Shown one piece after another: positions 9,261 to 16,995 of a stretch of DNA of 64,000 bases. Below the pieces are notes generated by a model, which was not told the origin of the DNA, ran no database searches, and saw only the letters and a list, made by a program, of their open reading frames with translations. The stretch is from positions 1 to 64,000 of the forward strand of contig JANOFU010000102.1 of NCBI GenBank assembly GCA_031413815.1, read 5' to 3'. Every line of letters begins with the position of its first letter. Positions within the stretch are counted from its first letter, which is position 1. This DNA is from JAGVSR01 sp031413815 (lineage in GTDB: Bacteria; Pseudomonadota; Alphaproteobacteria; Rhizobiales; Hyphomicrobiaceae). The position numbers and the translations under genes are program-made.

Positions 9261-9667
9261 CAGCGCTCGGCCGCGGCGGGGGTGTTGGTATGCGCGAGGT
9301 CCTCATTCAGGCCGGCGGGGTCGCAATTCGCGCACGCTTGCTGAACACGCCGACTGCCGACGAGATTTGGAAAGCGCTGCCGATTTATGCTGCTGCGCAG
9401 ACGTGGGGTCCGGAGGTTTATTTCCGTACGTCCGTGTCAGCCAGCACGGAGCCGGGCGCACGCGATGTCGTCCATCCAGGAGAGATCGTGTTTTGGCCAG
9501 ATGGCGACTCGATTGCCATTGCCTACGGCCCGACGCCGTTGTCAAAAGACGGAGAGCTGCGCTTGGCGAGCCCGTGCAATGTGTGGGCGATGGCATTGGA
9601 CGATGTTGTGCAGTTGAGATCCGTTCATGCGGGTGAATCGATCGCGGTGTTTGATGCGAACGGCTAA
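9257..9667 (+). CDS. Cyclophilin-like fold protein, copy 2
   Basis: This is a paralogue of the preceding gene, matching it over the whole domain (ADEIWKALPIYAAAQTWG, VYFRTSVS, PGEIVFW, IAYGPTPLS, CNVWAMALDDV). It gives 136 residues from the GTG at 9257, which overlaps the upstream stop as GTGA, or 125 from the ATG at 9290, which has GGCGGGGGTG upstream. The tandem arrangement and the overlap suggest a duplication whose products may work together. The function is unknown. Confidence 0.85.
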   Translation: MTALGRGGGVGMREVLIQAGGVAIRARLLNTPTADEIWKALPIYAAAQTWGPEVYFRTSVSASTEPGARDVVHPGEIVFWPDGDSIAIAYGPTPLSKDGELRLASPCNVWAMALDDVVQLRSVHAGESIAVFDANG

Positions 9668-9676
9668 GATCGAGTG

Positions 9677-10312
9677 ATGAGTCTGCCCGTTCCAAAACCA
9701 CATAAAGTGGTCGTCGTCGGCCTGAGCAAGACGGGAACGTCGACGCTCAAGGTCATGCTCACTGCGCTGGGCTATTCGGTGTGCGGCCCACGTAAAGATC
9801 TTCTGGCGCGGGTGCGGGCCGGAGACATATCCGCTATTGACCCTGTGCTTGAGGACTACGACGCCTTTGAAGATTGGCCCTGGCCGCTGACTTACCGGTA
9901 CGTCCTTGATCGTTACGGGGACCGGGCAAAGTTCATTCTCAGCACGCGTGGCTCGTTCGAAAAATGGTACACGAGCCTCGTTAAACATGGCCGCAGCTCA
10001 AGTCCCTTCAAGGGAATGTACCCGACGTACGGCTACTACCGCCCGGATGGCCGCGAAGCAGAGTTCCGCGCGATTTATGAGACCCACAACGAAGACGTTC
10101 GCCAATTCTTCGCCGCCCGCCCCGCGCAGTTTGCCGAGTTCTGTTTGGAGAACGGAGACGGGTGGGACAAGTTGTGCGGGCTGCTCGGAGAACCGGTGCC
10201 GGATCTGCCGGTCCCGCGTCAAAACAAGGCGGCTGACCGCAACAAACCGGTCAATGTTTTCATCAATGACTTGATTGCTCCAGTTTACCGGAAAGCAACC
10301 GGTACGCGGTGA
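9677..10312 (+). CDS. Sulfotransferase family protein
   Basis: The 211-residue product opens with the PAPS 5'-phosphosulfate loop-like motif VVVVGLSKTGTSTL, followed by LTALGYSV, and later has the 3'-phosphate region FILSTRGSFEKWYTSLVKHG. Both are hallmarks of sulfotransferases that move sulfate from PAPS to a hydroxyl or amine. It is close to the short bacterial P-loop sulfotransferases. It lies 9 bases after the cyclophilin-like pair on the same strand and ends 3 bases from the convergent glycosyltransferase gene. A role in decorating a lipid or glycan made by neighbours is inference. Confidence 0.85.
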   Translation: MSLPVPKPHKVVVVGLSKTGTSTLKVMLTALGYSVCGPRKDLLARVRAGDISAIDPVLEDYDAFEDWPWPLTYRYVLDRYGDRAKFILSTRGSFEKWYTSLVKHGRSSSPFKGMYPTYGYYRPDGREAEFRAIYETHNEDVRQFFAARPAQFAEFCLENGDGWDKLCGLLGEPVPDLPVPRQNKAADRNKPVNVFINDLIAPVYRKATGTR

Positions 10313-10315
10313 CGC

Positions 10316-11050
10316 CTAGTGCCAGTGATCTGCGATCCAGGGCGTTGGACGCACGTACTTATAGATCTTTTTGTACCAAGGGGCTTGCCAACGGCCGTCT
10401 CGCGCTTCGTCGGGGTCGGGCTTGCCGGTGAAGGCGACAACTTTTGTTTGTGTGGGCAGTGACGCGGTCTGGATGAAGTTCAGCGGCCAGCGCGGCATCA
10501 GCGTGTGCTTGAAACTCTCACACCATTCAGCAGGCCAAAACGTCATGTCGCGCGCGGTCCGCGAGATGAACGTCTGGCTGTTGGGGAACTGCGCGAGCGT
10601 GCCCTCGCCGTCTTTCTGGAAGGTATCGTAGATATAAGTGTGGGCTCCAACGCGAAACCGGTAGACGGACGTATTGCCAATACCTGAACCCATCTGCGTC
10701 CAATTCTCGATCACGCAGAATGTTTTGTCCGGCTGGTAATCAAAGAACTCATCGAGCGGCCCGGTGACGACGAGATCGAGATCCATAAACAAGACGTCGC
10801 CTTGTAGGCCAGGAAGCTCAGGCGCCCACAGTGAAACCTTGCGCCAGGGCAAGCGCGACACACGGTCCGGAATGCGGATGGGGGGCAAAGCATAGGCCTC
10901 AATTTCGGGGTTGAGCCCGCTGAAATCGTCGGTATAGCAAACCAGCCGTGTCTGCCGCTTGGTGTTGCGCTGGGCCATGGACCACAGCCGGTTGGCAAAA
11001 TCGGCTGGGTAGCGCGGGCCCCATTTCATACAGACGATCGTTTGCGTCAT
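10316..11050 (-). CDS. Putative glycosyltransferase (GT-A type)
   Basis: The 244-residue protein starts MTQTIVCMKWGPRYPADFANRLW and holds the acidic motif VLFMDLDLVVTGPLDEFF, a DxD metal and nucleotide-sugar site. Later sections such as ENWTQMGSGIGNTSVYRF and VVAFTGKPDPDEA fit the acceptor half of small GT-A enzymes, and I have seen this layout in cytoplasmic glycosyltransferase-like proteins of Alphaproteobacteria. The sugar donor is unknown. It is convergent with the sulfotransferase gene, 3 bases apart. Confidence 0.78.
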   Translation of the reverse strand: MTQTIVCMKWGPRYPADFANRLWSMAQRNTKRQTRLVCYTDDFSGLNPEIEAYALPPIRIPDRVSRLPWRKVSLWAPELPGLQGDVLFMDLDLVVTGPLDEFFDYQPDKTFCVIENWTQMGSGIGNTSVYRFRVGAHTYIYDTFQKDGEGTLAQFPNSQTFISRTARDMTFWPAEWCESFKHTLMPRWPLNFIQTASLPTQTKVVAFTGKPDPDEARDGRWQAPWYKKIYKYVRPTPWIADHWH

Positions 11051-11098
11051 TGGGGTCTCTATGTTTGCCGGTCGGCATCGATCTTGTGTTGCGGCACG

Positions 11099-11174
11099 TG
11101 GTGGGCCCGCCAGGACTCGAACCTGGAACCAGGCGGTTATGAGCCGCCAGCTCTAACCGTTGAGCTACGGGCCC
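11099..11174 (-). tRNA. tRNA with CAU anticodon, probably tRNA-Ile2
   Basis: On the minus strand the sequence folds as a complete 76-nt tRNA. The acceptor stem is GGGCCCG paired with CGGGCCC, the D arm contains AGCTCAACGGTTAGAGC, the anticodon loop is CTCATAA, the T arm contains GGTTCGAGTCC, and the CCA end is encoded. The anticodon is CAU. The compact D loop and the GGGCCC acceptor resemble tRNA-Ile(CAU), whose C34 is modified to lysidine by TilS, rather than initiator or elongator tRNA-Met. Default annotation would call it tRNA-Met. Confidence 0.9.
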
Positions 11175-11307
11175 GAAGCGCAGCAGGCAGGAGGACTTCT
11201 ACACCAAGGTGTGTCAGCCGCAAGGGCTCCGGCCGGGTCGAGAACTGCCTTCATTCTGCCGTCAGATTTATGGCATTGATAGCCGGTTGGCTTGAGAGGA
11301 TGCGTCG

Positions 11308-12024
11308 ATGCTAGGTTGGCCCGTGTTACAAAAGAACATGCTCCCATTTGTAGTTCTGTTGGTCACAGCCGCCGCGACTGGGGCACTGGCTGAGGAGAAG
11401 CGCATGGAGCGCACTGTGACGGTTTCAGCCTCGGGTATGGTCTCCGCCGTGCCGGATATGGCGCGTATCTCGACCGGTGTCATCGCTGAAGCTGAGACGG
11501 CCCGCCAAGCGCTCGCGCGCAACTCCGAAGCGATGGCCAAATTGATCGCTGGATTGAAGACCAATGGGATCGGAGCCAAAGACATCCAGACGTCGTCGTT
11601 CCACGTTGAGCCGCGTTACACCAATCCCAAAGAGGGTCAAGTGGCGGTGATTGACGGCTACCGGGTGGTCAACCAGGTGGAAGTCACCGCGCGCGATCTC
11701 GACAAGTTGGGTGAGGTTTTGGATGCGCTCGTGACGCTTGGCGCCAACCAGATGAATGGGCTGGCGTTCGACGTCAGCAAAGCCGAGACCTTGCGCGACG
11801 ATGCGCGCAAAGATGCGATCGCCAACGCCAAGCGGCGTGCAGAGCTCTATGCCGCCGCTGCGGGTGCAAAAGTCGGCAACGTGATCTCGATTTCGGAAGA
11901 TGGTGGCGGTAGCCCGCCGCCGTATTTCAAGGCGACCCGCGCGTCGATGGCGGAGTCTGTTCCAATTGAGCGCGGTACGGAAACACTGGAAGCGCGTGTG
12001 TCTGTGACCTGGGCGCTGGAGTGA
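11308..12024 (+). CDS. SIMPL (DUF541) domain secreted protein
   Basis: The 238-residue protein has an N-terminal signal peptide (hydrophobic core about residues 11-25, cleavage near LAEEK) and one SIMPL/DUF541 domain. Typical family features are ERTVTVSASGMVSAVPDMARISTGV at the start, the long helix DDARKDAIANAKRRAELYA and the C-terminal strand LEARVSVTWALE. The domain is found in periplasmic proteins with roles in oxidative and other stress, but its biochemical role is not settled. An alternative ATG at 11338 gives a shorter signal peptide. Confidence 0.88.
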   Translation: MLGWPVLQKNMLPFVVLLVTAAATGALAEEKRMERTVTVSASGMVSAVPDMARISTGVIAEAETARQALARNSEAMAKLIAGLKTNGIGAKDIQTSSFHVEPRYTNPKEGQVAVIDGYRVVNQVEVTARDLDKLGEVLDALVTLGANQMNGLAFDVSKAETLRDDARKDAIANAKRRAELYAAAAGAKVGNVISISEDGGGSPPPYFKATRASMAESVPIERGTETLEARVSVTWALE

Positions 12025-12030
12025 AGCCGT

Positions 12031-12939
12031 TCAACTGAGATTGACGGCCTCGACTCCCGCCCCCAGCGCCGCCGCACCCGGTTGGATGCTCCAATCAGCA
12101 TAGTTGCGCATCTCGCCGGTTGTGCGCACGCGCGCTAACCGAGCGAGATCGATCGTGCCCGTGACCCATTCTGCGGCATCGAGCGTCCCGCAGGCGAGTA
12201 CGCCGTCGTTGGAGACGCCGTGTTCAGACGGCACATAGATGCCGGCCGCGCCCGCATTGATGTCGACGGCCGGAGACCACGGAGCGGCGCCGACGGTCGG
12301 GCTCTGGACGGTGGCAATCGTGTTCTCCAGCGCCCGCGCCATCGCGCCTATACGAACGCGGTGATAGCCTGAAATGCGCTCGGTGCATGATGGCACAAGA
12401 ATGACTTCGGCTCCTGCCTCGGCGAGGCCGCGTGCCAGCAATGGAAACTCGCTGTCATAACAAATGAGCACAGCAAGTTGGCCCAGTTTCGTATTGAAGA
12501 CGCGCAGCGGCGAGCCGGGCGACATGCCCCAATCACGCTCGAAGGGTGTCATGATGATCTTTTCCTGCTCGCCCACCAGACCGCTCGGTGTGACAAGCTG
12601 AGCGGCATTGACAAAGCGGCCATCGTTCCGCTTTACGGGACCTGAGCCGGCCAGGATGTGTACGTTGTACTCGGCGGCCAATTCGAGGTGTAGTTCAACG
12701 CGGCTTCCGGCCAATCCCGCCACTTTGTCCAACGTCGCTTGGAGATCACCATAGACTTCGGGTCCAAAGCAGGCCGCTTGTTCGATCGCCGCGTACTCCG
12801 GGAAGACGAGCAGTTGAGCGCCGGTCGCGGCACCCTTCTTGACCCAGTCCCGGATCTTCTCTTCCCAGGCATCGAGCGAGCTGGGCTGCCCGATGGGATA
12901 TTGAGCGGAGGCAACGCGAAGGGTGCGCGGAGCGGTCAT
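12031..12939 (-). CDS. Carbon-nitrogen hydrolase (nitrilase superfamily)
   Basis: The 302 residues contain the Glu-Lys-Cys triad of the nitrilase superfamily: Glu48 in VFPEYA, Lys127 in GEQEKIIMTPFE and Cys160 in LICYDSEFP. Such enzymes hydrolyse amides or nitriles. The substrate is not predictable here. The gene starts 1 base after the stop of the GNAT gene upstream, so the two are almost certainly co-translated. In other bacteria GNAT and carbon-nitrogen hydrolase domains occur fused in one protein, so this pair looks like the split form of that enzyme. Confidence 0.92.
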   Translation of the reverse strand: MTAPRTLRVASAQYPIGQPSSLDAWEEKIRDWVKKGAATGAQLLVFPEYAAIEQAACFGPEVYGDLQATLDKVAGLAGSRVELHLELAAEYNVHILAGSGPVKRNDGRFVNAAQLVTPSGLVGEQEKIIMTPFERDWGMSPGSPLRVFNTKLGQLAVLICYDSEFPLLARGLAEAGAEVILVPSCTERISGYHRVRIGAMARALENTIATVQSPTVGAAPWSPAVDINAGAAGIYVPSEHGVSNDGVLACGTLDAAEWVTGTIDLARLARVRTTGEMRNYADWSIQPGAAALGAGVEAVNLS

Positions 12940-12940
12940 C

Positions 12941-13546
12941 CTAAAGCGCCCTCATCCAGAACTGCATGTCGTGAACCGTTTCTTCGGTCTGGTCGATATC
13001 CTGCCATTTGTATGTCGCGACGATACCGGGCACGGGTGCATAGCCGCGCTTGCCCCAGAAGGTGTCGAGCGGCAGATAGTCCCCCGGCTTGAGATGATGA
13101 TCTGCCGGGCGCACGACGCGGCAGAACGTGGCGTGCGTGAATCCGCCGAGCTGGCGGGCTTGCGCTTCCCGGTGATCAAAGAACGCATGGCCCACGCCAT
13201 AACCGCGGTGGCTTTTGAGGAGGACGGACTCTCCGCAGTAGAAAATCTTCGTGATGTCATAGCCCGCGGCCTTGAACGGCTCGCCAAACTCGTCGGCGTG
13301 CTCAATCATCGGTGCACCGGTGGACGCACCAACGATCTGGTCTCCATCGCGCGCCACAACACACACGGCCCCTTTGGCTCTGGCGAACTTGGCGAGATAC
13401 TCTTCCTCATACGCAAGTGTGCCGTCATAGAGATACGGCCAATCCCGGAACACGACCATGCGCAGGCGCGCCAGATTCGGCAGCACGATTTTAATTGCGT
13501 CACCGGTCAGGGATTGGACGTCGAGCTTTTTCTTTTCAGTGGTCAT
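12941..13546 (-). CDS. GNAT family N-acetyltransferase, nitrilase partner
   Basis: This is a 201-residue GNAT protein with the acetyl-CoA loop as SHRGYGVGHAFFDHREAQA. It transfers an acyl group to an amine, with unknown substrate. The stop (TAG) is separated by one base from the ATG of the carbon-nitrogen hydrolase gene, which suggests coupling and joint action, as in fused GNAT/hydrolase proteins. The SnoaL-like gene lies downstream of the hydrolase reading direction's start, 15 bases upstream on the same strand, so it may be the first gene of this operon. Confidence 0.88.
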   Translation of the reverse strand: MTTEKKKLDVQSLTGDAIKIVLPNLARLRMVVFRDWPYLYDGTLAYEEEYLAKFARAKGAVCVVARDGDQIVGASTGAPMIEHADEFGEPFKAAGYDITKIFYCGESVLLKSHRGYGVGHAFFDHREAQARQLGGFTHATFCRVVRPADHHLKPGDYLPLDTFWGKRGYAPVPGIVATYKWQDIDQTEETVHDMQFWMRAL

Positions 13547-13561
13547 GGTCGGCGGCCGTGA

Positions 13562-13990
13562 TTACGCTGAGACCTGCAGCATCCAATCGGTCAGGTTGTA
13601 ATAGGTTGTGACGCGCGTGATTTTGCCGTTCTGGACGGCGAAGAACGTGCCGGCTGGCAGAACGTACTTTTGGCCCTTGGCGGGAGGCAGGCCCTCTTCC
13701 GAATTCTTATAGACGCCGTGCACATTGAACTCGGCCGACGCACGGGTTGCGTCCTTCGACACCATCACGACGATGTCTTTCAGCTGCTCCGAATAGTTGT
13801 GGGTCATGCGCGCATTGAACGCGCGGAACTTGTCCTTGCCCTGGCGGCGCTCGCCCTGGTTCACGTCGTGAATCACGTCGTCGGACAGGTGGGCCAGCAT
13901 GGCGTCGCTGTCGCCAGAGTTGAAGGCGTCATAGTAGCTGCGGATCAGCTGGGCGGTGTCAACTCGGGCGGTGCTTTCTGCGTCGCTCAT
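13562..13990 (-). CDS. Ketosteroid-isomerase-like (SnoaL/NTF2 fold) protein
   Basis: The 142-residue product has the SnoaL/NTF2-like pattern: TAQLIRSYYDAFNSGDSDAMLAHL, then DDVIHDVNQGERRQGKDKFRAF, and a C-terminal sheet GTFFAVQNGKITRVTTYYNL. The ATG at 13990 follows GGAGCCCCCC, which rules out the upstream starts. Members of this fold are small enzymes or binding proteins with varied substrates. It stands first in a possible operon with the GNAT and carbon-nitrogen hydrolase genes (15-base gap), so it may act on the same compound. A second SnoaL-like gene is at 15111. Confidence 0.85.
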   Translation of the reverse strand: MSDAESTARVDTAQLIRSYYDAFNSGDSDAMLAHLSDDVIHDVNQGERRQGKDKFRAFNARMTHNYSEQLKDIVVMVSKDATRASAEFNVHGVYKNSEEGLPPAKGQKYVLPAGTFFAVQNGKITRVTTYYNLTDWMLQVSA

Positions 13991-14202
13991 GGGGGGCTCC
14001 TGTTTGGTAGCTGGGATGGCTGAACTGTCTCGACTCTTGGCTGGTGAATAGCAGGCGTGAATAGGGTGTTCCAACCCTGCTTGCGGGCATGGCGCGCGAC
14101 AAAGGGCCCAATTCCGCCGCCGGGCCTCTCCGCCTTGACCATGATCGCGCCATCTGATCCGGCAATCTTACCTCACTAACAGCAGACAAGTGCGGGAGTA
14201 AG

Positions 14203-15081
14203 ATGATGCCGATGACGTGGACGCGTGCGGCCATCATTGCCGCGCTGGTGTTTATCGCGCTGTTCGCCATCCGGTACTTGACGAGCGGGCCACATGGCAA
14301 TGCCCCCCTTGGCAGCTGGCAGAACGCCGTCCAGCAGGCCGCGGACGTGTTCGAGATCGGCCGCAAGAACTACGCCAGCAGCAAGAAGCTCTCGAGTGGT
14401 GGCCCCGGAGCGGCCGGGACGTTCCCGCCGGGCAACGCAGAAAGCCAGAAGTACGAGAAGATCAGAAGTCTGACGCAAGTGACTGAAGACTACGACGCGG
14501 ATCGTCAAAAAATCGACGAGCAGATCAAGTCGAGCCAGGGACTGGTTCAGCTTGAGCGCGCAACCGGCCTCAAGGGTCAGCGTAGCTTGCAGCTCGGTAT
14601 CGGCGTCCCGCCCGATCGCTTCGATGCGTTCATTGATGTGGCACGTAGCATCGGCAAGGGCGTCGCCATCGAGATCGTTAAAAACGACAAGACGAACGAG
14701 TATCTGCAACTTCGTGCAAAGCGCGCGACTCTCGAAAAGGCCCGCACGGCACTGGAAGAACTGCGCGCCAGTGGTGGATCAACCGACGAACGGGTCAACG
14801 TGCAGACCCGGCTGACGGACATCGAACAACAGATTCAGGATCTTGGAGTTTCGCTTGGAGAGTTCGACAGCCAGAACGAGTTGTGCACGGTGAAGCTGAC
14901 GCTGCAGGAACGCATGAAAGTCAAGCTGTGGTCCGTGTGGCGGCGCGCGTATCGTGCGTTCGGCTCCGCGTTGATGGATTATCTGATGCTGGGTGTTGGG
15001 TTCTTTGGATTAATGCTAGGCGCGTGGATCGGCGTGTTCGTGATCCGCGAAGTGCGCCGGCTCATGATGCGAGGGGCGTGA
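14203..15081 (+). CDS. DUF4349-like membrane protein
   Basis: This is a 292-residue protein with one membrane segment near the N terminus (about 8-23) and one near the C terminus (about 263-282), leaving a large region outside. That region contains an alpha/beta part (RSLQLGIGVPPDRFDAFIDVARSIG), a coiled-coil-like stretch (KRATLEKARTALEELRASG) and RLTDIEQQIQDLG. The order matches DUF4349 proteins, a family of unknown role. GGGAG lies 10 bases before the ATG. It is transcribed alone between two minus-strand genes. Confidence 0.72.
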   Translation: MMPMTWTRAAIIAALVFIALFAIRYLTSGPHGNAPLGSWQNAVQQAADVFEIGRKNYASSKKLSSGGPGAAGTFPPGNAESQKYEKIRSLTQVTEDYDADRQKIDEQIKSSQGLVQLERATGLKGQRSLQLGIGVPPDRFDAFIDVARSIGKGVAIEIVKNDKTNEYLQLRAKRATLEKARTALEELRASGGSTDERVNVQTRLTDIEQQIQDLGVSLGEFDSQNELCTVKLTLQERMKVKLWSVWRRAYRAFGSALMDYLMLGVGFFGLMLGAWIGVFVIREVRRLMMRGA

Positions 15082-15110
15082 ACGCGCGCGCGAATTGCAA
15101 TCCGCTGCGT

Positions 15111-15551
15111 TTAACTGGCTTGCGTGGTCCCGAACAGTCGCATGAACGCTTCGATACGCGCGGCATCATGGTACTCTTCGCAGCGAACGATGACGCCGTC
15201 GCGCACGGTCCACACGTGACGGAAGCGGCCGCTCAGGTCTTCGCCGCTGTGTTTGTGCCGGTAAATGAATTCGACTTGCCCGTGCAGCGTCTCGTCGTCG
15301 CCGGATACAGGAAAGGGGCGGTAGAGGATAACGTCGAAGTCTGATCGCATGCGCACGAAGGCTGCGCGGATCGCCGCCTTGCCACTTTTTTTGCCCCCGA
15401 AAGATAAGCCCGTGTCGGCAATGTTCACGACGTAGACCGCATCGTCCGCGAAACAGGCGAGTGCGCCATCGACGTCGTTGTTATCCCAGGCCGCATTAAA
15501 GCCCTGGATAGCAGCCCTGCCGGTCGCCGCTGGCGTGTTTGGGTCTCCCAC
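15111..15551 (-). CDS. SnoaL-like (NTF2 fold) protein
   Basis: This is a second NTF2-fold protein, with GFNAAWDNNDVDGALACFADDAVYVVN, GKAAIRAAFVRMRSDFDV and a C-terminal sheet GRFRHVWTVRDGVIVRCEEYHD. I chose the GTG at 15551 because GGAG lies about 10 bases upstream and the domain then begins near the N terminus (146 residues). A TTG at 15626 would add 25 residues that do not fit the family. The function is unknown. It is only distantly similar to the SnoaL-like protein at 13562. Confidence 0.75.
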   Translation of the reverse strand: MGDPNTPAATGRAAIQGFNAAWDNNDVDGALACFADDAVYVVNIADTGLSFGGKKSGKAAIRAAFVRMRSDFDVILYRPFPVSGDDETLHGQVEFIYRHKHSGEDLSGRFRHVWTVRDGVIVRCEEYHDAARIEAFMRLFGTTQAS

Positions 15552-15739
15552 GGCAATTGAACTCCAAGTATCGAGTAAATCGAATGCACCCCGAGAATAG
15601 GAAAAGCCGCTCGAATGGCGGTACAAGAAAAATCCACTCGCCTATGCCACGGATGGTGACACGCTGCAATCAACTGAACTCATTGCACAACGCTTAGGCA
15701 TGGGCTGACGGGTGTGTGAGGCAGGACCGGGACATCGAG

Positions 15740-16207
15740 ATGAGCCGCGCTTTCGTTAAAGAGCCTGATGGCGACCAAGCCTTCGATGATCGTCCGGAGC
15801 GGCAGATCTCAGAGTATCCCAACTTCGTGACGGCGAACGGACTGCGCCTGATCGAGGCGGAGGTCGCGCGGCTGGAGCAGGCGTATGCCAAGGCCCAGGC
15901 GTCGGGTGAGCGGGCCGCACTCAACTCAGCGGCTCGGGATTTACGCTACTGGAGTGCGCGCCGGGGCTCGGCCAATGTGCTGCCGCCGCCGCCCGATATA
16001 ACCACGGTGCATTTCGGCTCCACTGTGCGCCTCAAGCGCGACGATGGCAGGGAGCAGGCCTACCGCATTGTCGGGGAGGATGAAGCCGATCCGGCCAAGG
16101 GGTCTGTGTCCTACGTCTCGCCCGTAGCCCGCGCGCTGATGGGTAAGGCTGTTGGCGACTCGGTGCAAATGGGGGCAGGTACGGCGGAGGTGATGGGGAT
16201 CAATTGA
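15740..16207 (+). CDS. GreA/GreB-like transcription factor without acidic tip
   Basis: This 155-residue protein has a short N-terminal helix region (about 30-75) and a C-terminal FKBP-like Gre domain (VHFGSTVRLKRDDGREQAYRIVGEDEADPAKG, then SPVARALMGKAVGDSV). Compared with GreA at 32737 it lacks the coiled-coil tip motif HGDLSENAEY, whose Asp and Glu are needed to stimulate RNA cleavage. It is therefore more likely a Gre-like modulator of RNA polymerase than a cleavage factor. ATG at 15740 is preferred to GTG at 15716. It resembles GreAB-like factors of other alphaproteobacteria. Confidence 0.82.
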   Translation: MSRAFVKEPDGDQAFDDRPERQISEYPNFVTANGLRLIEAEVARLEQAYAKAQASGERAALNSAARDLRYWSARRGSANVLPPPPDITTVHFGSTVRLKRDDGREQAYRIVGEDEADPAKGSVSYVSPVARALMGKAVGDSVQMGAGTAEVMGIN

Positions 16208-16291
16208 GCACTGTTCGCCAAAAAGGCGGACTAGCCGGGGCTGGCTAAATCTTGATAGGCTCAGCGTGAGGATTTTGGTTGGGGCACGGCA

Positions 16292-16945
16292 ATGACGACG
16301 CGGTGGGATCGGTTGGAAAACCGGCTAAGTCAGTTGGGGCGCAGCGATAGCGGAGTGCCACCCGTCTCGTCGGCGTTGGTCAGCTGGTTGGGGGCTCTGC
16401 GTTCCGAAGCAACTGACGCCGGTCAAGCTGATCGTCACTGGCGAGCGGCATTGGATCATGCCCCATCAGACAGTGATCTGCTGACCAGTTATGCCGAATT
16501 TCTCCGCGACGTTCGCCGCGACACTGCCGGTGCCGTGTCGGTGTGGTTGAAGGCCTCGGAAGCTCATCCCGAGCGACCCTGGTACACGTATCATTTGGCT
16601 GAATCTCTCGTGCACCTCGGCAACAAACAGCAGAGTCTCGCGCTGTACCGGAAATCGCTCAAGCTCGCCCATCAAGCAGCTCCGCCGGATTTGACGCTCG
16701 TCGCCAGTCTGATGGTCTCGCTCATTGCACACGACCGGACGGTTGGTCCAACGGCCTTGGCGACGCTCAAGTCGCTCTTGAACGCGGGCATTCGCACACC
16801 CGGGTGCAATTTCGAGCGATCAATATGGTCGGCCCAAGACGACGGTCACGCAGAGATTGCGTTGCTCCGCGATCTCGCCAAGGTGCTGTCGCATGGGGCG
16901 GATGCGAGCCTGCTCGACAATCACGTCGCGTGGCGATTGGCGTAA
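16292..16945 (+). CDS. TPR-like repeat protein of unknown function
   Basis: The 217-residue protein has helical repeats of tetratricopeptide type: HWRAALDHAPSDSDLLTSYAEFL (about 50-72), AVSVWLKASEAHPERPWYTYHLAESL (about 80-105) and KQQSLALYRKSLKLA (about 111-125), followed by more helices. There is no signal peptide, so it is cytosolic. TPR proteins act as scaffolds, and no partner is evident. A hairpin at 16951-16985 follows the stop by 5 bases. Confidence 0.72.
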   Translation: MTTRWDRLENRLSQLGRSDSGVPPVSSALVSWLGALRSEATDAGQADRHWRAALDHAPSDSDLLTSYAEFLRDVRRDTAGAVSVWLKASEAHPERPWYTYHLAESLVHLGNKQQSLALYRKSLKLAHQAAPPDLTLVASLMVSLIAHDRTVGPTALATLKSLLNAGIRTPGCNFERSIWSAQDDGHAEIALLRDLAKVLSHGADASLLDNHVAWRLA

Positions 16946-16950
16946 CTGGA

Positions 16951-16985
16951 TGGTGTCAGACACCTTTCAGTGGTGTCTGACACCA
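16951..16985. repeat. Perfect palindromic hairpin built on GGTGTC-AGACACC
   Basis: TGGTGTCAGACACC at 16951-16964 pairs exactly with GGTGTCTGACACCA at 16972-16985, leaving a 7-base loop. Each arm is itself a near-palindrome. It lies between the stops of the TPR gene (+) and the cyclic-nucleotide-domain gene (-). It has no T-run. It could end transcription from both sides or be a member of a repeat family seen again at 48853-48929. A related CGGTGTCAGGCACC is at about 329-342. Confidence 0.7.
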
Positions 16986-16995
16986 ATCAAGACCT

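Noticed and set aside
7158..10312. A nodulation (Nod factor) gene cluster
   Set aside because: NodE/F-like genes and a sulfotransferase are present, but there is no nodA, nodC or nod-box-like site. The deacetylase is 50 kb away and has a signal peptide.
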